64,000 nt of DNA from Physcomitrium patens. Lineage: Eukaryota > Streptophyta > Bryopsida > Funariales > Funariaceae. Position 1 is the first letter of the stretch. Every line of letters starts with the position of its first letter. Positions 38,472 through 49,050 of the stretch are shown here, piece by piece. The notes under the pieces are model-generated. The model saw nothing but the letters and a program-made list of their open reading frames with translations, searched no databases and was not told the DNA's origin. Position numbers and translations under genes: made by a program. The stretch lies in NCBI RefSeq assembly GCF_000002425.4, contig NC_037256.1:248001-312000 (forward strand), written 5' to 3'.

Positions 38472-38580
38472 CAGGAATTTTCATACACAAATAGATAATA
38501 ATTTGACTTCATATACATGAGATAGATTGTATAGAACAAGAAAATTGTTTTGAGTAATAAAGAGTATATCATTAGTAATC
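36384..38580. other. AT-rich intergenic DNA rich in simple repeats
   Basis: No gene seen. Simple repeats include a T26 tract (about 36,399-36,424), (TTAA)n (about 36,709-36,742), (AT)n(GT)n (about 37,141-37,185), (TTTG)n (about 37,283-37,303), (TA)n (about 38,251-38,276) and a compound (ACAT)n(CA)n(TA)n (about 38,405-38,470). Confidence 0.6.
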
Positions 38581-39320
38581 ATAAGCAACCTCTCCTTCCA
38601 CCAAGCACATAGGGCTTCTCAGTGATCATTCTAATCTACAAGCTTTGCTTGCAGTGGGAGTTTTTGTGCCGGCTTTGCAGAGTTGGGTGTTCTCAGCCTC
38701 CGTAACCAACGTTGTGTGCTGATTATCCTGGAATCCCCATGCATGTTCTTGCAAAGTGCCTCATGAAAAGACTTGAATGGTTTGTACCTCAGAACAATTC
38801 AATCCTCAACCCAGTGGAACATTCGAAGGAACATGGTAACAACTTATATTCGGCAAGGGTCGAAAAATTTTACCCGATACATATAACAATACAAAGCGTA
38901 TGAACTCATCACAAGAGACTAGGATATTTTTTAGACTCCTTACGTCTTTTTGATGCTATGTAACAAAATCGCTAATTCAACTGCCAAAATTGAGGTTTAA
39001 AAGCAGATTTAAGCCACGGTGAGACTGCGTTTCGATCAACGCTCACACCACCGATACGAGTTAATACATAAGTGTATCAAAGTGTTTCACTTGCCGTCCG
39101 AAGACCAACCAACCAGAGCAAACTAATACCCGTCAGGGCGTCATTTTGGTCCACACTAGATGCTTCTAGATGAGTGACACTGATCACATCAAACCTCGGA
39201 CACTCTACAACTACAGGCTACAGCTGGAGTGCATCTGGATTATTGAGAAGCAACGGCGGTGACGAGGGGCTAGGACCCATAGCCTGGGCTCCCAAAGAGC
39301 CTTCTGTCGTTCGAAGTGGC
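38581..39320 (-). other. Presumed 3' UTR and flank of the MADS-box gene
   Basis: Composition rises from AT-rich intergenic to balanced at about 38,580, coinciding with the end of the reverse-strand MADS gene. No separate gene is seen here; the plus-strand frame at 38,712-38,903 matches no family. The transcript end cannot be fixed. Confidence 0.35.
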
Positions 39321-42300
39321 TTATCGATCGACATGTAACTTATAAATTCTCACACTTGGTGATATGTTTGCATGGAGTCTATTCTGAATGTGAAAGTGCG
39401 GATGATCCCATTTCAAGCTAGATTCACCTGCACAACCTGCAGAAAAGTGAAACATTGATGGTAAGAAGGGACGTAAAGCTGCTCATAATATACAGCTGAC
39501 CTAAAACAAGCCCACTAGCAAATATCACATCGAATAAGCAGACTACATAACCCAGAAAGGACTACTGATTTCGTGGACGAAAACAATATAACTATGTCAA
39601 GTCCTAGTTTGAAATAATTATTTTTACCAGTAAGAAGCAGAAGAAACCATGAAGCATCTATGTACATGACAATGAATGAAAAGAACGAGTGACGCATTTA
39701 CCTTCTTCCGTGCTGGGGATCTGTTGCTCAGATAGCCATCTGCTAGGGCATGGGAGGTATGACTTAGAAGAGAACATGCAGCGTGATTCAAAAAAGAAAA
39801 TAAATAATAAATAAAGGGAGAGAAAGAGATCTCAGCTACTACTCTATCACATTTGAAACCTTCACAGTACTTTGCTTTTTATTAATTAAGATCCACATTA
39901 GCACCTCGCTAATTCTCCGGACTGACAATGATAGCAGAGTACTCGAGGTGCAATTGTGAATATAGCCGTTCATATTTGCATACCCAAGCTGTAATGACGT
40001 CTGTGATCTTTGCGCCTGTAGAAGGTTGGGATGAGGGTAGACTGATGCTGCCAGCTGCGAACTCACACTCATATCTCGTGAGAAATCGCTGGCGAACGGT
40101 TTGGGGCTTTCTAGCCGAGCATCCGGGAAATTAGCTCGAGCTGCTGCTTCCGCAGCACCTTCAGCGTCTGCAATCTACGGCATCATAGAAAGAGACGCAT
40201 AACGCAACAAACGAAAGTCAGTTCCACTTCAAGAGCAACTCTTTTACAACCTTGGGCTTGGACCTATCATGTGTAACTCCTATAACGACCAAAAAACTAA
40301 CATAATAAGCCAAAAATAAACCTCACAAATCACAAGAACACCCCACAAACAGAAGAATCATGTGTAAAATCCCCAGCCACAGGCAAATACCTTCTTGCGA
40401 AGAGCCTCGTTTGCAATCATCAGTTCATGCTCCTGTGAGGAAGAAAACATTATAGTACATTGTAAGAGAGACAAAGTGTAACTTAGCAACACAAGAAGAA
40501 CAACCGCACCTGTAGTACACAAGTAAAAATAGCTTAGTCAGCAAACCTTTCTCCGCAAGTCTTCGATCTCTTCTAAAATGAGTTGATTCTGCGGTTCCAG
40601 TACATAACCACGTTAGTTCCACTTTTCGGATGCAACAGGATTGATTGTAAACTTATATTAAAAAAATGTTTATTATTACTTGGCTTTTTTCTTTTTTTTT
40701 ATTTTTTTTCAATGAAAAAATTAAAAAAACATCACGTCGTGCTATCTCTTCAAGTTAAGGAAAAAGAACGCTGACCCTAAGTGGATCTCAGTTTCTCGCC
40801 TCTAACTAACTGTGGCAGTTATCAGCACGAAATCGAGAAATTACGTTCGATTGCAACTTATTAACTTGCCTTCCTTGCTCTCACTCGTGAAGCACCCTGA
40901 TCAAGCTGCTGCTCCAGCTCCAAAAGGTCAGATACCTTCAAAGCTGAAAGATCCTCACCAAGCATATGCCTGCAGAAAATATCACACTATCTCAGTTTGA
41001 TTGATCAACTATATTGCGACCTGAATGGATCAAAACATCAATGAAGTGCTCAAAACAAATCTTCATGTTTGAGGAATCTGAAGGGAAACATTTCAAGGCC
41101 CTAAAACAATGACAGAAGCAGCCACACTCACGGGGAAAATTAAAAAGAAACAAGTGTCAGCATTCGGAAGAGAAATAACCTTTGAGAGCTTTCCAATCGT
41201 TCTACTTGCTGTTTTAACTTAATCACCTCCCGACCAAGTAACTGTCAAATTCCACAGAATCGTCACAAGAACGCAAGGCAAATAAGCTCGTTCTAAGATT
41301 CTATGAGAATATCATGCAAATGACATTTCTCTGTCTAGTGCGCTGGAATCAGGGCCAGGGAGGAAGCCCTACATCAGTATTGGTGCCACGCTTCACTGCA
41401 CCATCCGAGCTCTTCCTGTACCGCTCAATGATGTCCCGCATGCTGCACAATTTCACAAGCTTCCCTAACATGTCAGTATGATTCACCTACAGGATGATGC
41501 AGCAGGGCGATTCAATCAAAAACCATAAACACTACATGAGAACCCGACGACTTCCAATTGCCGCCAGTTTTCCAGCTGCGGGAACGTGTTTCCCATTGTT
41601 GTACTGTCACGACCTTCACCTCGCACTTCCCATGCCTCAGTAACCTCAATTCAATGTTGTGATCTCAGAATTCAGTTCCATTGTCACAAATAAGAATAGA
41701 CTGAATTATGGCAGATATTTGGGGCACTATCTCTCGTGCATCTAACTGAATCTACTGAAATAGAGCAACCTTGCTCATCTATCAGAACAGGGCATAAAGT
41801 AACAACGTGGAGCAAAACTTGTGCAGCTGACAATCGAAAAAACGTACAGACCACATATCCAGAGAATGCGCCACACAAAGTAAGATAAATTTGGCAAATT
41901 GTGAAAAGATGCCACTGAATAAGAATTTCAGTAAGACTACTGTATCGCAAGCGGGCAAGATTCAGAACTACTCATATTTTACAATGGCTTTCTGAAATAA
42001 GCTAAAAAACACAGTGCACAGAAAGAATTACGGACACATTCAGAGCAGTGCCGTCTCTTAGAGTTGCAGAGAGCAGCGTCGCTAAAATTTCTACCTGCCT
42101 GAACTGGCAAACTCAAAGTGCTTTCCAGTGCTGGAGAAAATAACCAGCGCCACCTCGGCATCACACAGAACCGCAAGCTCGTGCGCCTTCTTCAAAAGAC
42201 CACCGCGCCTCTTGGAGAATGTCACCTGCCTGCTGGTTGTATTCTCAATCTTCTTGATCTCAATTTTGCCGCGACCCATAACCCCACCCTTCCGCCGTGT

Positions 42301-42480
42301 CGACTCAGTGCTCGAATCACCCTTCCCGCTCGACATCCCGAGCGACAAACACGTTGGCACCTCACAATCCTCGTCCAGAATCTCCCCAACAGACAACTCT
42401 TGCGTCGCCGTGGCAGTCGAGGGTGCAACCACCCCGAACTGCCATTGATCGGAGGGTTGTCCAGACGCTGTAGTCATCAT
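39321..42480 (-). CDS. MIKC-type (classical) MADS-box transcription factor
   Basis: Nuclear DNA-binding regulator that recognises CArG boxes as a dimer. Coding exons on the minus strand: 42,480-42,095, 41,442-41,373, 41,241-41,180, 40,969-40,870, 40,588-40,547, 40,432-40,391, then 40,174 onward. Exons 3-6 measure 62, 100, 42 and 42 bases, the classical MIKC pattern. The M domain is residues 68-127 ([13 protein letters not shown]...); exon 2 is the I region; residues about 153-220 form the amphipathic K domain ([27 protein letters not shown]). Intron 4 has a GC donor (GCAAGT). The C-terminal end is less sure. My preferred model splices after 39,984 (GG|GTATGC) to exons 39,739-39,702 and 39,436-39,321, giving 348 residues with an LQLG motif; reading through instead stops at 39,839. 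A 67-residue N-terminal extension precedes the M domain, and translation may instead start at Met68. The M domain is close to moss PPM-type proteins. Confidence 0.92.
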
Positions 42481-42484
42481 CCAT
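42362..42484 (-). CDS. Upstream ORF overlapping the start of the MADS reading frame
   Basis: ATG at 42,484 opens a 40-codon frame ([10 protein letters not shown]...) in another phase, ending TGA at 42,362. It overlaps the first ATG of the long MADS frame (42,480) and has the better context (G at -3 and G at +4; the long-form ATG has T at -3). The classical MADS start, Met68 at 42,279, also has G at -3 and +4 and lies about 80 bases after this frame ends, a spacing that would allow reinitiation. Function is inferred. Confidence 0.35.
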   Translation of the reverse strand: MDDDYSVWTTLRSMAVRGGCTLDCHGDARVVCWGDSGRGL

Positions 42485-42930
42485 AGCCAACTTCCCCAGC
42501 CCCCTCGTCCTACGAATCCGCACCTAAGCTAAGCAAGCAAACCCAACAGAGCCGCTCTGGCATCACTCAAAGGAATCTGAAGGCAAGCTGGTTGGAGTCG
42601 CACACGAGAAGACCTGTCCAAATCAAGAGGTGAGAGGAGTGCCATACCCTCCTCCTCCACCTCCTGCTCCTGATGAATCTAACAACAGACGACAAGGAGA
42701 ACCACCTCACATAGAGGAGGAAGAGTGCTGCCTTGCCAGTGACGACTCATTATTCCATTCCAGTGCTGCCTTCCTTCCTTCCTTCGGGAGCCCAGAAGCG
42801 CCTGCGTAGTGGTGCCAGATGATGATCTGGCCAACACTGTGGGGTGGGGTGGGGTGGACTCTCCTCCCCACTGATCTAGAGAATGCACGCCTCCCTGACG
42901 AAAAGGAATCTCGCTTGCTGCATTCAATGG

Positions 42931-42977
42931 AGCCAGCCAGCCAGCCAGTCAGCCAGCCAGCCAGTCAGCCAGCCAGC
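42931..42977. repeat. (CCAG)n microsatellite with periodic TCAG variants
   Basis: Tandem 4-base units CCAG, broken at regular intervals by TCAG, giving a higher-order pattern of about three to four CCAG units per TCAG. Lies in the upstream region of the MADS gene. Confidence 0.85.
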
Positions 42978-43084
42978 TGCCGACACCCGCACGTATCACC
43001 AAAACTCTCCAGCTTCAACCCATGCACTCCCAATTTCCAATGCCCGAACATTATTGAGAAAGGCTGGCATTTATGCCAGACGCA

Positions 43085-43094
43085 CCATATTTGG
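43085..43094. promoter_or_regulatory. Perfect CArG box
   Basis: CCATATTTGG fits the SRF-type consensus CC(A/T)6GG exactly, about 605 bases upstream of the long-form ATG of the MADS gene. CArG boxes are the binding sites of MADS proteins, so auto- or cross-regulation is possible. A single 10-base match can arise by chance. Confidence 0.4.
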
Positions 43095-43161
43095 GCATTG
43101 GTGAGCGGGCGGAAGGAAGGAAGTGTGGGAACATCCATCCCTACTTATCATCTACTCTAGA

Positions 43162-44240
43162 TGATCGTGATAGGACGAACTGAGATCCGGACTTAGCGCC
43201 GAACAGTATGTAAGTCCCATGTTTTATTTTTCTAGTATCTCTGTTTTATTCTTCTCTCATGGTATCAGAGCGGAAGTTCTTTTCATCTTCATTGCTAGTT
43301 TTTTTTCTTCTAACATTACTTACTTACTTCCCTTGGTTGTGATACTAACCATTGACTCATTACAGCCTTGCAATCGATACACATTCTAGATCAAGTATTG
43401 TTTTTTCTCTCCTCCTGATGCTACTTGATATTATCTTCTTGTCACATCGAATAATATCACTTTGAGATCCAGCGGACTCTCGTTTTTTATAGGCTCTCAT
43501 TCGTATTATTTCCAGAACTAGCGTTTATTTGTCTAGATCCATTGAGCAAGATGAGTAACTTAGAAACGATTTGCTCAAAAGAGTCGATGCTCACCTGTCC
43601 GAAAAATTCCGAGCATTGGGCTATCACTCTCCAGAGCATATTTGAAAAAGAGGATTTGTGGGACCTTATCGAGCCACAACAGATTACCACTGCATCGTCA
43701 TCCACAGACCTGCCATCAAACACAGAGTTCAAACAGCCTGACACAAACATCACTCGATGGCAAAAGAGACGAGCAAAAGCCATGATTTAACTCTCATTCA
43801 CTCCAGATCTGTGCTACAATACAATCGATATCCCAAATCCACATCGCTGGAAGCAACAGGATGTAGCCACCTTCATCCGCGACATTATCCGCGACCTGAA
43901 ATCAATCAAGCAGGTACCATCTAATGAGGTTATCATACCATGATTATTCCAAACATCCTTTCATAGACTCACTTGAACCAAGTGATCAAGAAATTTTCTA
44001 TGCACTAGAAGCACTCACTATCAATTCAAAAGAATCCGATTGAATATTAGATTTTCGAATATTTAAGTATTTCTCAGGAAATTATATAGCTTTTCATGAG
44101 ATTAATCATTCTCAAGGATCCATCATCACCTATCACCTCTATATTTGGCCACTTTCATGTCATAGCAAGACATGAAATTGACAATCTCTCCTTGCTGCAA
44201 AATATAAACTCTAAAGAACCTTTGTTGTATGCCTATATTA
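43162..44240 (+). mobile_element. Element J: Ty1/Copia fossil, 5' part only
   Basis: Forward-strand Copia fragment. A textbook initiator-Met primer-binding site TGGTATCAGAGC (43,260-43,271) directly follows an LTR end (...TTCTCTCA, to 43,259). Then come a Copia gag (about 43,542-44,000; open to 43,790, with the 'LWDLIE' type segment) and a protease-like stretch (about 44,030-44,230). The remainder is missing. Broken a few times. The left limit of the LTR is uncertain; I place it where composition changes, just beyond the upstream region of the MADS gene. Confidence 0.7.
43260..43271 (+). other. Primer-binding site (initiator tRNA-Met) of element J
   Basis: TGGTATCAGAGC, complementary to the 3' end of plant initiator tRNA-Met, immediately after the LTR end CA. 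Confidence 0.85.
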
Positions 44241-46500
44241 CTTAGAAATATTCTATTTATAAAAAAATTATTAATTTAGATATTTTTTTATTTTTATTTT
44301 TATTTTTTTCACTAAAAAAATGTAATGTCATCTCTATCAACAAACTACACCATATAATTGCAAAGGGTTCTAGAGACAAAAACAATGGCCTCTATAAACT
44401 TGACTATATTAACAACTATCCACCTCTTTGTAAAAGCTATGAGACCTTCAATCTAACAAGCTTGCTGAAGCATACGGTGTTATGATGTAACACTACTAAT
44501 GAATGAAAGAGAGAAGAAAATATCATATTATTGAAGATCCTATTTTAAAATATTATAGTAAATTATTTTAGAAATATAGATAATAGTAAAAAAGATAGTA
44601 AAATTAAAAAATACTAATATTGCCTTTTTATAAAATAGGTTTCTATTTATTTTGTAGGACCATAAATAAGACAAAACAAAGAAGATTGGAAAATTAAACA
44701 ATATAGGCATGTGTAGGAGGAAGTTGAGAGTAGATTTTAGTGAACTTATCTCAAGAAGTCAAGAATTGATACTTGAAGAGGATCAGTTGTCAATCTAAAT
44801 TGAAATCAAATCTTGAGGCACAAAACCACGTATTTTAGGTGACTCTAGGATTTATTAGTAGATCGGAGAGTGGGATTTGAGAGCAAAATTGAGGAAAGAT
44901 TTTTAAGCATTGGTTTCATGTCATTTGAGTCAATATTGAGATTTTGAGGGATTTTCAAAGTTAATAATGTTCTTGGTGGGATTAAAGTTTGAGAAATAAA
45001 AACACATTTACAAATTTGAGGATTTTTTGAGTTCTATGGTATGTGTACAAATGAAATTTGGATAATGTTTTGGTATACTAGTTGTAAATGTGAATGCAAA
45101 TTTTGAGATTAATGAAACAATTAGATTGAAGTATATGAAGGTTTTTCTAGGTTGAGGTCTCAAAACTTGGAGTTTGGGGATTAGCAAGTGTTTCTAAGAA
45201 CTTTAACAATTTTTCAATTGGATTGAAGTAAGATTTTTTTATATAGATATTATACTTAGTTTTCAATGGTTAAGTGAAATTTGAGATTAGTTCAACATTT
45301 CAAGAAGGGAATATTCATGTTGGAAGTTTAACATTTAGGTTGAAGTAGGATGCCACCTAATACCCAATTGGATTATCTTACATTTCTCTCAATTGGTAAG
45401 TGCAATCAATTTCATCTTTCTTATGCTTGTTGCTAAGTAAGACATTAAAAAGTATGCAAATTTTGAATTAATATTAATAATTTGATCATTAGTTGTTGAG
45501 GTTCTATTTTGCTATAGGATTTGTTATGAGTTTGTTTAAGATTTAGGATTTGGTCTAGGATTTGGCTAGGATTAGGATTTGTTTAGGATTTGATTTAAGA
45601 TTTGATTTAAGATTAGGATTTGTTTAGGATTAGAAACTTATTTAGGATTTGTCTAAGATTTAAGATTTCATTAAGATTTTATTAAGATTTGACCTAAGAT
45701 TTGGTTAAGATTCAATTAGGTTTTCAATTAGGATTTGACTTATGATTTGGTTATAATTTAATTAAGATTTCAATTAATTTTTCTATTTTTAGTATTTTAA
45801 AAAGAATTCTTTGTATGTCTTTTGTAACTTCTTTTAAATTTAATTTGATAAGTTAAATATAATCTATATATTATTTTTCATTATTAAATAATACATTATG
45901 AATTCTTACAATGATTCTACTAAATCACATTATCCTTTAGTATCTTGAAATATAAATAAATGTATGTATATATATAAATATAAATATATATATGTATATA
46001 TGTATATATATAATATTTAATATCTATATTATTTTAATTTATAAATAATATATTCCTACTATTATTAATGTATTTTAATATTTATGATTTTTACATCAAT
46101 GTATATTTTAGTTCTAAAAAGAACATAAAAATTACGATTTATATTACAAATACTATCAATTTAGGTCTAATTATATACATAAGGGAACAAAAATATATTG
46201 TATAGTTTTTTTTGATGTTCACTAGATAAAAAATTAAAAAAAGTTAATGATTTTCTTTACACTAGTATTATATTGAATTTATAAAAAACTAAAAGTTAAA
46301 TGGATGTATTATTTTCTATTCAAAATATCAAAATTCATGTTATAGAGGGAAAAAATGCATTACACCTCACCTTTTTTTTTGAACTTCTCGCCTTGTCCCC
46401 TGAATATAAATATAAGGACTCCCTCAAATTTCTCAAAATTATAAAGTACTAGAATAAAAAAGTGGTAAGAAAAAAAAATATATGACCACTAGAACAATAA
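44241..46500. other. AT-rich intergenic DNA
   Basis: No gene recognised. Includes a stretch of about 1 kb (44,480-45,450) of moderate complexity that could be old LTR or other repeat sequence, a minisatellite (about 45,500-45,780) and (TA)-rich patches (about 45,965-46,015). Confidence 0.5.
45500..45780. repeat. Degenerate minisatellite, unit near TTTAGGATTTG
   Basis: About twenty imperfect copies of an 11-14 base unit with core (T)TTAGGATTTG or TTAAGATTTG, sometimes with a short extra spacer. The unit recalls the plant telomere repeat TTTAGGG, but the AGGG core is absent. Units become more degenerate toward the right end. Confidence 0.75.
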
Positions 46501-48090
46501 TGAAATTGAAGTAAGGGAATCATGACTCCATCAAACAATCTGATGATGGAACCAGGTGTCACGAAATATGAAAGCCAACTGCCATCACTGCCATCCAGTT
46601 CTGCACCAGAACATGGCCGCAGAACAAAAGCACCCCAACCCCAATCCTGAGGGAGGGAGAGAGAGAGGATGTCTCCAGTTCAGATTCGTGTATCCAGGAA
46701 TACACATGCACAGACAGCGCACATTACAGTGAAAGGAAGGAAGGAAAGCCCCACTGAAATGTAATGAAGGTGGGAATTGGTCCTTGAATTGCACCAACTC
46801 TAGACCAATCCAACATGGATAAACCGGGCGTGGAATACTTCCTGTTAACTACGAAACAAATGGCATCAGTTCAAGAGTTTTCAGGTGCATGGGGTTTGTC
46901 GGGTCCTCATCGAGAATCTTGAACTAGATTCAGTGTCAGATTACTCTCTGACTTGGACAGAAGGAAAATTTCTAGGAGTATTTGCAGAAATGGACTCAGA
47001 GGTTTTACTTCCTCCTCCCCCGCGTGGCAGACGTGAATCACTGGAGCTCCACTTCGCTTCCAGGGGACACTTGATGAGCACTGCATTCATGTTCTGAATG
47101 CTTGCTTCTGCTGCTGCTGCTACTGCTGCAAGGGGATCCACACACTTACTGGTGCATCATGTCACCCAGGGTGGGTATGTGTGTGTGTATCAGTATTGAC
47201 AACCCAACCACACCAATGGTATCATGTCCTCACTCCCAGACTCAGAACCTCTCTCCAACCCCTTGCTCGAATCGCTGGCAGGGTTCACATGATCCCAACC
47301 ATTGGTGCAGTACCACGAAGGTCAGTCCCAGCGACTGCAAGTTTCTACCCACTACATTCCAGGGCAACGACCCGGTGGCGCATTAAAGTAATCGCTAGTC
47401 CGCTGCGGGTCTTCTGACTTGCGGAACACGGTGCTTGTGTCCAACCAGATTCTCAGTTCCAGTTTTCCACCGCAACTCAACTGCCGCTCAGTTGTAAGGT
47501 TAGAGCCACACATCAGATCCGTGTTGTGTGTGGAGGGGGTTGTGGTCCCTCGATACACGATTCATTCTCCGCAACAACTCCTGCTCGGGATTTCGCTTTA
47601 CCTTTCTTGCACGCATCCCCAGGAGCCTTACCTCTTGGGGGCCTGCAGGAGCTCCGTTGCAGTTGTGCTCCAGATATCCAGTTGTGGAGTCAATTTTTCC
47701 CTCTCCTCGCCCCTGGAACTAAAGACGACCCAACTTACTCCCTGGACGATTCATGCACTTCGTTGCAACACTGGCACATCCCACAACCAGTGAAACAACA
47801 ACAACAGGGTTTCCATCTCGATTCAATCCACCTCACAGGTTCTCAAGTGCACTTTTCAAATGTTGCTGTTATTTCTATTTCTGCACCAAGACAGACAGTA
47901 AGACAAGCTCCGCTTACAAGCACTGTTGCGGAGTAAAATTCCATATTGATTATTCCTGCATCTTTGATTTCACTTCCTTGTGGTCAATATCTTTCAAACA
48001 TTCAATCTCCAATTGTAATCCAACAACTCCCTCATACATGTGTTGCAATCAGCAGATTGCTAAAAATATATTAAGAAGAGATTAGAATAC
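46501..48090. other. GC-richer island, content unresolved
   Basis: Sharp shift to host-gene-like composition. Open frames exist on both strands: minus 46,941-47,141 starts MDPLAAVAAAAEASIQNMNAV and plus 47,526-47,936 is open for 136 codons. A GTAAGT donor-like site occurs on the minus strand near 47,148. No domain is recognised and no exon chain could be built, so this may be a leader or promoter, a non-coding transcript, or a lineage-specific gene. Confidence 0.35.
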
Positions 48091-48645
48091 AGATTGAAGC
48101 ATTGTTTATCTAGCACTCACTGTTGTGTTCTTACACTGGGAATACATAACCTAATTAGCCAATCGTGTATAGTGTCAACCCTAATGGATGAAAACGTTGG
48201 ATGAATTCTGTTCATGAGAACGAGGGATGTCAATACCTCTTCTTGAGTTCTCAATAGCATAACCCTAATTTTATTTTTATAGAGAGCTGAGATGGAAGAA
48301 GCACAACAATAGTTGTGATGAGTGACAAGGGTTTTTTTGGTGAGTGATGTGTTATTATTTTGTTGTTTGTTTCTTTGCCCTTCTCCTTGCAAGTGTAATG
48401 CCTTACTATTGCTTGCTTGTAGGTTAGAATTATTTGGTTTTTACTATGGTTGATTGTATTGTTGTAAAAGTGCTTGTATGTGTTATACTTGGACTTGTTA
48501 AAGCAATGCATGGCTCAAAAACAATTGGTGATGATAGCATGATTGGAACTTAGTGAAGTTTAATTCACCTTTCTTCATTTAGTTTCAAGCATTAATAGGA
48601 AATTTACTTTTGATTATTAACGTTGTTGTGTTTTTTTATAGGTGG

Positions 48646-48679
<34 letters not shown>

Positions 48680-49050
48680 CTTTCTTTCTTCTTTGGTTGT
48701 TGAGGGAAAGAGATAGTCAGCTCAATGTGAATGTTGTAATAAGCACTTAATTAATCATAGGTTTTTAAAATTAGGTGAGATTAATATTAAGTTAGAGGTA
48801 TAAGCATTGAAATTTTATATTATAAGAAAAAGAGTAAGACTTGATATATATTATAAGTAGGAAGATTGTCAACTTACAAAAAAAAGGCTTTTTAAAAGTA
48901 AAATATAAGTTGTATCAAGGAATTGTTGGATTTCTACAAGAAAAGAAAATATCAAGAAAATATTGTGGTATTGTGGCAAGTAATTTGTGCAGAGCAATTA
49001 TGGACTAATCATATATGTTGGAAACTTAGTTAGCTTCAATGCAAGTCCCA
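48091..49050. other. AT-rich DNA with T30 tract
   Basis: No gene recognised. A run of about 30 T lies at 48,650-48,679. The right half may be the end of Copia fossil I. Short frames at 48,117-48,511 match nothing known. Confidence 0.45.

Larger units (their letters stand above)
42485..43160 (-). promoter_or_regulatory. Upstream region of the MADS-box gene
   Basis: Balanced-composition region between the MADS start and the Copia fossil J. An in-frame stop 17 codons before the 42,480 ATG closes the long frame. It contains a G-rich run (42,841-42,857), CCTT repeats (about 42,771-42,786), a (CCAG)n-type microsatellite (about 42,931-42,977) and a perfect CArG box (43,085-43,094). Open frames here (for example 42,819-43,160) are composition artefacts of these repeats. 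Confidence 0.55.

Noticed and set aside
38372-38572. 66-codon minus-strand frame
   Set aside because: Mostly Tyr/Ile/Val-Cys runs from the (ACAT)(CA)(TA) microsatellite.
42118-42486. 122-codon plus-strand frame opposite MADS exon 1
   Set aside because: Shadow of the conserved MADS-domain exon on the other strand.
42819-43160. 113-codon plus-strand frame with repeated SQPASQPAS
   Set aside because: Produced by the (CCAG)n microsatellite.
45500-45780. Interstitial telomere array
   Set aside because: Units lack the TTTAGGG core and vary in length; called a minisatellite.
47419-47936. Three overlapping plus-strand frames as one gene
   Set aside because: None has a recognisable domain or splice partner and they overlap in different phases; kept only as an unresolved island.
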